This document shows, piece after piece, positions 1 through 6,529 of a stretch of DNA of 8,842 nt (its first letter is position 1; every line of letters begins with the position of its first letter). Below the pieces are notes generated by a model that worked only from the letters and a program-made list of their open reading frames with translations, did no database searches and was not told the DNA's origin. This stretch comes from JBOGFC01 sp050742155. Lineage in GTDB: Bacteria > Actinomycetota > Acidimicrobiia > Spongiisociales > JALYHC01. The position numbers were made by a program, and so were the translations under genes. Where the stretch lies: positions 1 through 8,842 of the forward strand of contig JBOGFC010000123.1 in the NCBI GenBank assembly GCA_050742155.1. The letters run 5' to 3'.

Positions 1-489
1 GGGGAGGGCCGGCTCCCCCTCCCTCTGGGAGGGGGTTGGGGGGAGGGTCTCCCTGACCAGCGGCGCCACCGCTCGGGCCTTCTCGGCCCCCCAGGCCAGG
101 TGGGCCCGCCACACCTCCTCCCCCAGCGACGAGGAAGAAGCGGGGGCCAGGTCGTACACGTCGCCGGGCAGGGCCGCCCGGGCGGCCGGGTCCCGCCGGG
201 CCGGGGGCAGGCCGGCCTCCTCGAGAGCCCGGCTGGGAAACCGCATCGCCTCCTGGAAGATCTCCAGCGGTCCCCGTGCCTGATCGGCAAAGGGCCGGGC
301 CAACAGCTCGGTGAGGGACCGGCGCAGCCAACCTTCGCCTTCCTGCAAGGCGCTCTCTAGACCTGGTGGCGCCTCGATGCCCAGACCCGCCAGGCGGACC
401 TCCACATGGGGCCGGTAGGAGGCCACCAGACCCTCAATCAGCTCGTCCGACGTCACGCAACCGAGCATAAAGGCCTCCGCGTTGGCCAT
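1..489 (-). CDS. Hypothetical protein, N-terminal 163 residues (runs off left edge)
   Basis: The minus-strand frame is open for 163 codons from an ATG at 489-487 to base 1 without a stop, so the gene is partial at its 3' end. It begins MANAEAFMLGC and is rich in Glu, Ala, Leu and Arg, looking soluble and mostly helical. No transmembrane segment or catalytic motif is visible and I do not recognise the family. The last visible residues (PPTPSQREGEP) are encoded by a G/C palindrome and look like a repeat that has entered or extended the reading frame. An in-frame ATG at 549-547 would add 20 residues. I prefer 489 because the longer form would overlap the likely liv promoter, but neither start has a good Shine-Dalgarno sequence. 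The gene diverges from the liv operon with 95 bases between starts. That the frame is coding is inferred from its length, sensible composition and the divergent layout. Confidence 0.6.
   Translation of the reverse strand, partial: MANAEAFMLGCVTSDELIEGLVASYRPHVEVRLAGLGIEAPPGLESALQEGEGWLRRSLTELLARPFADQARGPLEIFQEAMRFPSRALEEAGLPPARRDPAARAALPGDVYDLAPASSSSLGEEVWRAHLAWGAEKARAVAPLVRETLPPTPSQREGEPALP
9..50 (-). repeat. G/C-homopolymer palindromic repeat at the left edge
   Basis: A perfect 9-bp inverted repeat (ccccctccc at 15-23, gggaggggg at 27-35) closes a 3-base loop. It is flanked by ttgggggg on one side and ccgg on the other. Read on the minus strand, the order is six C, AA, a C run, a pyrimidine tract, a G run, then CCGG. 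This is the same order as the cores of the repeats at 8595-8842 read on the plus strand. It lies inside the open frame of the partial minus-strand gene. Its identity as a dispersed repeat is inferred from this resemblance. Confidence 0.55.
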
Positions 490-494
490 TCCAT

Positions 495-523
495 ATGACG
501 AGCCGGTTTCCAAGGCATAGAAT
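495..523 (+). promoter_or_regulatory. Candidate sigma70-type promoter of the liv operon
   Basis: ATGACG (495-500) matches four of six positions of TTGACA, and TAGAAT (518-523) matches five of six of TATAAT. They are separated by an ideal 17-base spacer. Transcription would start near 530 and leave a leader of about 55 bases before the TTG start at 585. This is a consensus match by eye in a short divergent intergenic region. No operator palindrome is evident. Confidence 0.4.
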
Positions 524-569
524 GCCGCTCGCGGGCAGGGATCCACCATTCCTGCGCGAGCACAGCTAC

Positions 570-576
570 AAGGAGG
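570..576 (+). promoter_or_regulatory. Strong ribosome binding site that fixes the livK start at TTG 585
   Basis: AAGGAGG is a full anti-Shine-Dalgarno match placed 8 bases before the TTG at 585-587. The ATG at 495 in the same frame has no such site and would place 30 charged residues ahead of the signal peptide. The TTG start puts the signal peptide at the N terminus. Confidence 0.85.
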
Positions 577-584
577 AAGGGATC

Positions 585-1988
585 TTGACTCGAATACACA
601 ACAAGGCGGGCGCCTGGGCGATCCTGCTGATCGCCTTCGCCCTAATGGCTGCGGCGTGCGCCCAGCCCACCGGGGAGCCGGGGGTCACGACGGCCCCTCC
701 GACGGAGACGACGGCACCTCCCACGGAGACCACGGCGGCGGCAGAAGGCCAGATCTACCTGATGTCTGCCGACGGCAGCATCTCGGCCACCTTCTTCGAG
801 AACGTGACCGACCAAGGGCTCGGCATGTACTTCTCGGCTCCCGGTCAGCCGGATACGGCCGACTACGAGGACTTCCTGACCAATTACGAGGAGCTGGTAG
901 GCACTCCCCCCGTGCAGGCCTTCCACGCCCGGGCCTACGACTCGGTCTTCATGGTCAAGCAGGCCATCGAGGCGGTGGCCGAGGATCCGGGAGACGGCAG
1001 CCTGGTCATCGACCGGGTGGCCCTCATCGAGGCTATGTACCAGGTGGATTACACCGGCCTCACCGGGCAGCAGGCCTGTAACCAGTTCGGCGACTGCGCC
1101 GCCCCGATCATCTCCATCCACCTCTACGCAGACGCGGCCGCCGGGCTGCAAGGCGTGGTGGATAACGTGGTCTCTACGTCCAGCTTCGACATGCCCGGAG
1201 CGGGCATCGGTGAGGTTCCGGAGGCTCCCGGCGACTTCGGAGCGGTGACCGTTCCGGCGGACGCCCCGATCCAGATCGCCACCGCCCAGACCATCAGTGG
1301 GGCCACCATCAACCTGGGCCAGGACCAGGTGGACGGCATCCGGGTGGCCATCGAGGACATCAACGCCGAAGGTGGGGTACTCGGCCATGAGCTGGAGCTG
1401 GCCCAGGTGGAAGACGAGTTGTGCGCCGCCGAGGGTGGGCAGACGGCCGCCCAGAGCATCCTGGCCAACCCGGACATCGTGGCGGTGATCGGTACCAGCT
1501 GCTCGGGGGCGGGGGTGCCCATGGCCGACGCCCTCACTGACCAGGGCATCCTGATGCTCTCGGCCTCCAACACCTCGCCGTTCCTGACCGCCACCGGGTA
1601 CTTCTCGGAGGAGGGCCCCCAGCAGGCCGAGAACTGGCACTGGGGCTACTTCCGGAACGCCCACAACGACGAGTTCCAGGGCCGGGCGGCGGCCACCTTC
1701 GCCTTGGAGGAGCTGGGAGTGACCCAGGCGGCCACCATCCACGACGGTGACCCCTACACCTCCGGCCTGGCTGGAGCTTTCGGTGCCAGCTTCGAAGAGT
1801 TCGGGGGGACGGTGGTCCTGGCCACGTCAGTGACTCCCGACCAGGAGGACATGCGCCCGGTGCTGACGGAGGTGGCGGCTTCCGGGGCGGAGATCGTGTT
1901 CTTCCCGATCTTCGAGCCGGCCAGTCCTCGGATCGTGCTGCAGATCCGCGACGTGGGGCTGGAGCCGATCCCACCCATGAGCCAGTAG
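585..1988 (+). CDS. livK: Branched-chain amino acid type ABC transporter substrate-binding lipoprotein, apparently circularly permuted
   Basis: This 467-residue extracytoplasmic binding protein would capture the substrate for the LivHMGF importer encoded downstream. A basic N terminus and hydrophobic segment (about 10-24) lead to a lipobox-like AAAC with Cys25 as the likely lipidated residue, then a Thr/Pro/Glu linker (26-56). Residues 57-203 (IYLMSADG, GMYFSAPG, QAFHARAYDS, GLTGQQACNQFGDC) match what is normally the C-terminal part of LivJ/LivK-like proteins. Residues 204-224 are a linker. Residues 225-461 (APIQIATAQTISG, DINAEGGVLG, GTSCSG, SASNTSP, ATIHDGDPYTSGLA, IRDVGLEPI) match the canonical N-terminal part, and the protein stops six residues later. 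The order is therefore swapped relative to the family. Cys280/Cys306 correspond to the LivJ disulfide. Ser307 and Thr330 align with ligand-backbone contacts, whereas the Glu226 equivalent of LivJ is not obvious, so the substrate remains open. The TTG start is fixed by the upstream AAGGAGG. Family assignment is firm; permutation is inferred from remembered homolog order. Confidence 0.92.
   Translation: MTRIHNKAGAWAILLIAFALMAAACAQPTGEPGVTTAPPTETTAPPTETTAAAEGQIYLMSADGSISATFFENVTDQGLGMYFSAPGQPDTADYEDFLTNYEELVGTPPVQAFHARAYDSVFMVKQAIEAVAEDPGDGSLVIDRVALIEAMYQVDYTGLTGQQACNQFGDCAAPIISIHLYADAAAGLQGVVDNVVSTSSFDMPGAGIGEVPEAPGDFGAVTVPADAPIQIATAQTISGATINLGQDQVDGIRVAIEDINAEGGVLGHELELAQVEDELCAAEGGQTAAQSILANPDIVAVIGTSCSGAGVPMADALTDQGILMLSASNTSPFLTATGYFSEEGPQQAENWHWGYFRNAHNDEFQGRAAATFALEELGVTQAATIHDGDPYTSGLAGAFGASFEEFGGTVVLATSVTPDQEDMRPVLTEVAASGAEIVFFPIFEPASPRIVLQIRDVGLEPIPPMSQ
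690..731 (+). repeat. Two tandem 21-bp repeats coding the lipoprotein linker
   Basis: Bases 690-710 and 711-731 are near-identical 21-mers, each coding TAPPTET (residues 36-42 and 43-49 of the binding protein). Such repeats in the unstructured tether behind a lipidated Cys commonly vary in copy number. The in-frame unit keeps the reading frame whatever the copy number. Confidence 0.8.
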
Positions 1989-2006
1989 GCAACGGCCAAA
2001 CCACAG

Positions 2007-2034
2007 GCGGGGTGCGCTCGAGGGCGCACCCCGC
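2007..2034 (+). terminator. Strong hairpin between livK and livH (attenuating terminator or mRNA stabiliser)
   Basis: An 11-bp perfect G/C-rich stem (2007-2017 with 2024-2034) closes a 6-base loop tcgagg, 18 bases after the livK stop. A pyrimidine stretch with scattered T (tctcgttctctt) follows, not a clean T tract. Binding-protein genes are often expressed above their permeases through such partial terminators or 3'-protecting stems. That role here is inference. The livH start follows 27 bases after the stem. Confidence 0.6.
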
Positions 2035-2061
2035 TCTCGTTCTCTTGTAAGGTTTCCCTCG

Positions 2062-3144
2062 ATGGCCACCGCGACCGCACGGCCGACCACCCGCCCACGA
2101 CGGAGGCTCGAGCTCACCACGGTCATCCCGTGGGTGCTCGGGGTGGCGCTGGTGGCCGTGTCGGTGGTCGGCGCCTTCAACAGCGTCACCAGCGGGAGGC
2201 TCTCTGCGGCCCAGTGGCGGGACGTGGTGACCTTCGGCTTGGGCCTGGGAGCCACCTACGGCCTGATCGCCCTGGGCTACACGATGGTGTACGGGGTGCT
2301 CGGCTTCATCAACTTCGCCCACGGTGAGGTGTTCATGAGCGGGGCGATGATCGGTCTCATCGCCGCCCAGCAACTGGTGCGGCTGGGATTGTGGAACCGC
2401 CAGCCGTTCCTTTCCCTCTTCATCGTGCTGATCGTGTGCATGGCCACCTCGGCGTCGGTGGCCGTGCTGCTGGAGAGGGTGGCCTACCGTCGGCTCCGGG
2501 CGGCACCCCGGTTGATCCCCCTCATTACCTCCATCGGGGCCTCCTTCACGTTGCAGTACCTCTTCGCCGGCCTGTTCGGGGCGGCCTTCAAGCCGTTCCC
2601 GACCGTCTCGGCTCTGCAGGGCTCTTACAGGATCCTCGGCATCCCCATCCTCCGCACTCAGTTCTGGGTCATCGTCATTGGTGTGGTGATGATGGTCCTC
2701 CTCTACCAGTTCGTGGAACGCACCAAGACCGGCCGGGCCATGAGGGCGGTGGCGGAGGACAAGGAGATCGCCGCCCTCATGGGAATCGACGTCGACCGGA
2801 CCATCGTCACCACCTTCGCCGTCGGGGGGGCCATGGCCGGAGTGGCCGCCCTCCTCTATGCCCTCAGCTTCCGCACCGTCTTCTTCCTGATGGGGTTCCT
2901 TCCCGGGATCAAGGCCTTCACCTCGGCCGTCTTGGGAGGGATCGGCAACATCGTCGGGGCCATGGTGGGGGGCCTGGTGCTGGGCATGCTGGAGTCGCTG
3001 GGGCCCAGCCTGGTCCTGACCGGCTTGGGCATCCCCTCGGCGCACCAGCTGAAGGACGTGGTGGCCTTCCTCGCCCTCATCCTGGTGCTCATCTTCAAGC
3101 CAACCGGCATCCTGGGCGAGCGTCTGGCAGAGGAGCGGGCGTAG
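2062..3144 (+). CDS. livH: Branched-chain amino acid type ABC transporter permease, LivH family
   Basis: This 360-residue inner-membrane permease subunit would form the translocation pore with LivM. After a basic N terminus comes an extra hydrophobic segment (about 22-40). The LivH core starts near residue 55 with the signature ALGYTMVYGVLGFINFAHGE (70-89). It continues with ERVAYRRLRAAP (138-149), LITSIGAS (154-161), the ATPase-contacting loop TGRAMRAVAEDKEIAALMG (223-241), and GIKAFTSAVLGGIGNIVGA (282-300). It ends with the typical FKPTGILGE (345-353). It is about 50-60 residues longer than the usual LivH of about 300 because of the N-terminal addition. TAAGG at 2048-2052 lies 9 bases before the ATG. 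The gene ends in tandem in-frame stops TAG TGA (3142-3147). Its order within livKHMGF is standard for the family. Confidence 0.95.
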   Translation: MATATARPTTRPRRRLELTTVIPWVLGVALVAVSVVGAFNSVTSGRLSAAQWRDVVTFGLGLGATYGLIALGYTMVYGVLGFINFAHGEVFMSGAMIGLIAAQQLVRLGLWNRQPFLSLFIVLIVCMATSASVAVLLERVAYRRLRAAPRLIPLITSIGASFTLQYLFAGLFGAAFKPFPTVSALQGSYRILGIPILRTQFWVIVIGVVMMVLLYQFVERTKTGRAMRAVAEDKEIAALMGIDVDRTIVTTFAVGGAMAGVAALLYALSFRTVFFLMGFLPGIKAFTSAVLGGIGNIVGAMVGGLVLGMLESLGPSLVLTGLGIPSAHQLKDVVAFLALILVLIFKPTGILGERLAEERA

Positions 3145-3199
3145 TGAGAGACAACCGGCGCGTTTTCGGCGGGCCACACCATAGGAGGAATTAAGCGGA

Positions 3200-5002
3200 G
3201 TGGCGCAACTGAAAGAAGCCGTAGCGGTGGAGGAGCAGCTCGACCTCCACCCCCCCAGGCAAAGGGTCGACCTGGTTCACGCCGCTCGCCTGGGCCTGAT
3301 CGGCGGTTTCATCGCGGTGCTGGTAGGCGCCATAGGCATGCTCGAGGCGTTCCAGTCGCGGGAGGTGGTGCAGCCCTTCCTGACCTTCAGCACCGTCTCT
3401 CTACTGGTCATTGCGATGCTGCTCGGCTACCTGGCCGGACGACGCCCTCCACCACTGGAAGGGGAGCCGCCGGCGCAGGTGGGGCCGGGCAACCTCCTGG
3501 CCGGTGGCACCGCCGGTGCCACGGCCGGGCTCGTGTTGGGCGTCTTCGCCGCCCTGGCACAAGCCGTCAACCTGCGCCCCGTCTTCCCCAACGTCACCCC
3601 CGGCATGGTGAGGCTCCTCACCTTCGACCAGGGGGTGGGAGCCGGCCTGGCGATCCTCTTCATGGGGGGGCTCGTGGTAGGAGCTCTTGGGGCCGGCCTG
3701 GCCATCGCTCCGGCTCGTTGGCAGCGAGCTCTCTCCAACGCCCTCCTGTGGGTATTGGTGGCGGGACTGTTCGAGGATTTCATCGGTCAGATCCTCACCG
3801 GCTTCAAGCTCCGGTCCGTCGACAGGCTCGTGTTCAATCCACGGGGTGGGCTGTCCCTGTTGGGAACGGTCATCCTCGGCGTGCTGGTGTTCGGCCTCTA
3901 CTGGTCGCTCGACCCCAGGCGAGCCGCAGCTCGAACCCGCTTGCTCGAGGCCCCCGAGGAGCGCCGCCGCAACCTGATGCTGGGAGGCCTGGCTGCACTC
4001 GTCGTGGCCCTGGCCATCCTCCCCTCGTTCCTGGGACCGTTCGTGGCCGAGGTCCTCGACCTGGTGGGGATCTTTCTGCTCATGGGGCTAGGCCTCAATA
4101 TCGTGGTGGGCTACGCCGGCCTGTTGGACCTCGGCTACGTGGCCTTCTTCGCGGTGGGCGCCTACACGACGGCCATCCTGACCTCGCCCCTCTCGCCCCG
4201 GTGGAGTCCCGAGCTGGTGTTCTGGGCGGCCATTCCCTTCGTCGTGCTGGCCGCCGCCCTGGCCGGGATCATCGTGGGTACCCCGGTCCTCCGCATGCGG
4301 GGCGATTACCTGGCCATCGTCACCTTGGGTTTTGGGGAGATCGCTCGCCTCCTCTTCCTGTCCGACTGGCTCAGGCCATTCGTCAACGCCGCTCGGGGCA
4401 TCACCCGGATCCCCAACATCCCGGTGGGGACGATTCAGCTCAACACCGCACCCCAGCTGTTCTACCCCATCGCCGCCTTCTCCCTGCTGGCCGCCTACGT
4501 CTCCTGGGCGCTGTACCGCTCGAGGATCGGACGGGCCTGGATGGCGATGCGGGAAGACGAGCCGGTCGCCGAGGTGATGGGGATCAACATCGTCACCACC
4601 AAGCTGTCGGCCTTCATCATGGGCGCCATCCTGGCCGGTTTCGGGGGGGCGCTCTTCGCCGCCAAAATCGGATCGGTCTTCCCCCACAGCTTCAACATCC
4701 TGGTTTCCATCACCGTGCTGGTGCTGATCATCGTGGGCGGCATGGGGAACATCCCCGGCGTGGTGGTGGGCTCGCTCCTGCTGGTGGGGATCCCCAACAT
4801 CCTGCGGGAGTTCGAGGAATACCGCCTGCTCATGTATGGAGCGCTGCTCATCTTCATGATGCTGTACAAGCCGGAGGGTTTTCTGCCTTCCAGGCAGCGG
4901 GCTCGGGAGCTGCATCAGGACGAGGCACTGCAAGACGCTTGGATCCTCGAGGAGCAGGAACAAAGAGTCCGCGAGCAGCCAGCCACCATGCCAGCCGACT
5001 GA
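3200..5002 (+). CDS. livM: Branched-chain amino acid type ABC transporter permease, LivM family, with long N-terminal membrane extension
   Basis: This 600-residue membrane protein pairs with LivH. The LivM core occupies about 260-563. It shows GYAGLLDLGYVAFFAVGAYT (304-323), RMRGDYLAIVTLGFGEI (365-381), the coupling loop GRAWMAMREDEPVAEVMGIN (444-463), GGMGNIPGVVVGSLLL (513-528) and YKPEGFLP (556-563). Ahead of it, about 255 residues carry roughly six further hydrophobic stretches (near 31-50, 62-80, 100-122, 146-170, 178-199 and 219-236). LivM proteins of about 300-425 residues are usual, so this is unusually long. A charged tail (564-600) follows the core. The start is GTG at 3200 with AGGAGG at 3183-3188, a somewhat wide 11-base spacing. 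The stop overlaps the livG ribosome binding site. Confidence 0.93.
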   Translation: MAQLKEAVAVEEQLDLHPPRQRVDLVHAARLGLIGGFIAVLVGAIGMLEAFQSREVVQPFLTFSTVSLLVIAMLLGYLAGRRPPPLEGEPPAQVGPGNLLAGGTAGATAGLVLGVFAALAQAVNLRPVFPNVTPGMVRLLTFDQGVGAGLAILFMGGLVVGALGAGLAIAPARWQRALSNALLWVLVAGLFEDFIGQILTGFKLRSVDRLVFNPRGGLSLLGTVILGVLVFGLYWSLDPRRAAARTRLLEAPEERRRNLMLGGLAALVVALAILPSFLGPFVAEVLDLVGIFLLMGLGLNIVVGYAGLLDLGYVAFFAVGAYTTAILTSPLSPRWSPELVFWAAIPFVVLAAALAGIIVGTPVLRMRGDYLAIVTLGFGEIARLLFLSDWLRPFVNAARGITRIPNIPVGTIQLNTAPQLFYPIAAFSLLAAYVSWALYRSRIGRAWMAMREDEPVAEVMGINIVTTKLSAFIMGAILAGFGGALFAAKIGSVFPHSFNILVSITVLVLIIVGGMGNIPGVVVGSLLLVGIPNILREFEEYRLLMYGALLIFMMLYKPEGFLPSRQRARELHQDEALQDAWILEEQEQRVREQPATMPAD

Positions 5003-5012
5003 GGAGGGCAAA

Positions 5013-5795
5013 GTGGCAATTCTCCAGACCTCGCAACTCACCAAGGCCTTCGGCGGTCTGCGGGCCATCGACGAGCTGGAATTCCACGTCGAGGAGGGGG
5101 AGATCGTCAGCCTCATCGGGCCCAATGGGGCCGGCAAGACCACCTTCTTCAACCTGGCCACCGGCATGATCTCCCCGGATGAGGGCCAGGTTTGGTTCAA
5201 CGGAACCAATCTGGTGGGTCTTAGGCCCCACCAGATCACCGCGCTGGGCGTGGCCCGCACCTTCCAGAGCGTGCGGCTCTTCGCCAATATGACGGTGCGG
5301 GAGAACGTCATGGTGGCCCAGCACACTCGGAGCAAGTCCGGCGTGGTGAGCGCCATCTTGCGAAGCCCGAGATTCCGACGGGAAGAAGAGGAGGTGCGCC
5401 AGAAGGCCGAGGAGACACTGTCCTTCTTCGGCAACCGGTTGGTTGGCTATCGGTTCGAGCAACCGGCCTTCGCCCTCTCCTACGCCAACCGGCGCCGCCT
5501 GGAGATCGCCCGGGCGATGGCCACCGGTGCCAAGCTGCTCCTCCTCGACGAGCCCACCGCAGGCATGAACCCCCGAGAGACGGCCGAGCTCACCGGCCTG
5601 ATCGGCAAGATGCGTGATGAGAAGGGCTACACGATCGTGGTGATCGAGCACGACATGCGGGTGGTGGGAGGAGTGTCGGACCGGGTGGTGTGCCTGGACT
5701 ACGGGCGCAAGATCGCCGAAGGGTCGTACCACGAGGTGGCCACCAACGAGAAGGTGATCGAGGCCTACCTGGGCACCAAGGCGGTGGGGGCGTGA
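5013..5795 (+). CDS. livG: Branched-chain amino acid type ABC transporter ATP-binding protein, LivG family
   Basis: This 260-residue cytoplasmic ATPase would power the LivHM pore together with LivF. It shows Walker A GPNGAGKT (36-43), the Q-loop Gln85 in ARTFQSVRLF, Walker B LLLLDE (175-180), PTAGMNP (181-187) after it, and the H-loop His213 in IEHDM. It ends in the typical IEAYLG (249-254). The ABC signature reads LSYANRRRLEIARAM (155-169). The usual LivG form is L(S/A)YGQQRRLEIAR, so the signature Gly is Ala and the following Gln is Asn. I believe this variant occurs in other high-GC homologs, so it need not mean loss of function. The start is GTG at 5013. GAGGAGGG at 5001-5008, overlapping the livM stop, provides a close ribosome binding site. 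The stop overlaps the livF start. Confidence 0.95.
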   Translation: MAILQTSQLTKAFGGLRAIDELEFHVEEGEIVSLIGPNGAGKTTFFNLATGMISPDEGQVWFNGTNLVGLRPHQITALGVARTFQSVRLFANMTVRENVMVAQHTRSKSGVVSAILRSPRFRREEEEVRQKAEETLSFFGNRLVGYRFEQPAFALSYANRRRLEIARAMATGAKLLLLDEPTAGMNPRETAELTGLIGKMRDEKGYTIVVIEHDMRVVGGVSDRVVCLDYGRKIAEGSYHEVATNEKVIEAYLGTKAVGA

Positions 5796-6526
5796 ATCAG
5801 GCCGACGGCCAGCCGGTCCTGGAGCTGCGGGGCGTGGACACCCACTACGGGCCGATCCAGGTGCTGCGGGGCATCAACGTGAAGATCTTCCCCGGCCAGA
5901 TCGTCTGCCTGCTGGGCGGCAACGCCAGCGGCAAGACCACCACCCTCAAGACCATCCTCGGGTACGTCAAGCCCACCAACGGCGACGTGATCCTGGACGG
6001 GGAGCGGATCAGTGGGCTCCCTACCCAGGGAATCGTCCACCGGGGGATCTCGATGGTTCCCGAGAACCGACGTCTCTTCAAGCGGATGACGGTGCGGGAG
6101 AACCTGGAGATCGGCACCTACCTGCGAGACGATCGGGACGGCATCGAGGAGGACCTCGAGCGTGTCTTCAAGCTGTTCCCCCGGGTGAAGGAACGGCTCC
6201 ACCAGCGGGCCGGCACCCTCTCGGGAGGCGAGCAGCAGATGGTGGCGGTGGGAAGAGCGCTGATGGCCCGACCCAAGGTCCTGCTGATGGACGAGCCATC
6301 GATGGGGCTGGCCCCGGTCTTGGTGACGCAGAACTTCGAGATCATCGAGCAGATCAACCAGGAGGGGACCACCGTCTTCGTGGTGGAGCAAAACGCCAAC
6401 ATGGCGCTCTCCATCGCCGACTACGGCTACGTCCTCCAGACCGGCCGGATCATGCTGGCCGACACGGCCCAGGGCTTACTGGACAACCCGCAGATGCAAC
6501 GGGCCTACCTTGGCGAGCTCGAGTAG
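5792..6526 (+). CDS. livF: Branched-chain amino acid type ABC transporter ATP-binding protein, LivF family
   Basis: This 244-residue cytoplasmic ATPase is the partner of LivG. It has an A-loop Tyr19, Walker A GGNASGKT (42-49), the LivF-typical MVPENRRLF (88-96), signature LSGGEQQMVAVGRALM (143-158), Walker B VLLMDE (163-168) and PSMGLAP (169-175). VVEQN (197-201) shows Gln200 in place of the H-loop His, as is normal for LivF. The C terminus RAYLGELE is typical. I chose GTG 5792 because the frame begins family-like sequence there and GTGA overlaps the livG stop by 4 bases, implying translational coupling. The ATG at 5690 in the same frame would add 34 residues of livG shadow. It is the last gene of the operon and stops 3 bases before a convergent gene. 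Confidence 0.95.
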   Translation: MNQADGQPVLELRGVDTHYGPIQVLRGINVKIFPGQIVCLLGGNASGKTTTLKTILGYVKPTNGDVILDGERISGLPTQGIVHRGISMVPENRRLFKRMTVRENLEIGTYLRDDRDGIEEDLERVFKLFPRVKERLHQRAGTLSGGEQQMVAVGRALMARPKVLLMDEPSMGLAPVLVTQNFEIIEQINQEGTTVFVVEQNANMALSIADYGYVLQTGRIMLADTAQGLLDNPQMQRAYLGELE

Positions 6527-6529
6527 GTA

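Noticed and set aside
100..360. Plus-strand 86-codon frame at the left
   Set aside because: It lies opposite the open minus-strand gene and has low-quality Gly/Arg/Pro composition.
642..1742. Minus-strand open frame of 366 codons antisense to livK
   Set aside because: It is a shadow of the livK codon pattern with no recognisable motif; the plus-strand gene is secure.
585..1988. livK as a pseudogene truncated at its C terminus
   Set aside because: The segment apparently missing from the C terminus is present near the N terminus in frame with no internal stop, and the signal peptide and ribosome site are intact.
1534..3177. Long minus-strand open frame (547 codons) antisense to livK and livH
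   Set aside because: Its composition is His/Gly/Arg/Pro-rich shadow, it lies across two well-supported genes, and long antisense frames are expected at this G+C.
3718..5169. Plus-strand 483-codon frame inside livM
   Set aside because: It is the +1 shadow of livM and livG, Arg/Gly/Pro/His-rich, without membrane segments.
4088..5434. Minus-strand 448-codon frame opposite livM and livG
   Set aside because: It is antisense shadow; both plus-strand genes have full family motifs here.
5690..5791. ATG-started extension of livF by 34 residues
   Set aside because: It is shadow sequence of the livG end; the GTG at 5792 with the GTGA overlap is the standard arrangement.
5289..6103. Identical 18-mer atgacggtgcgggagaac at 5289-5306 and 6086-6103
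   Set aside because: Both code MTVREN, the conserved motif after the Q-loop region in the paralogous ATPases; it is not an inserted repeat.
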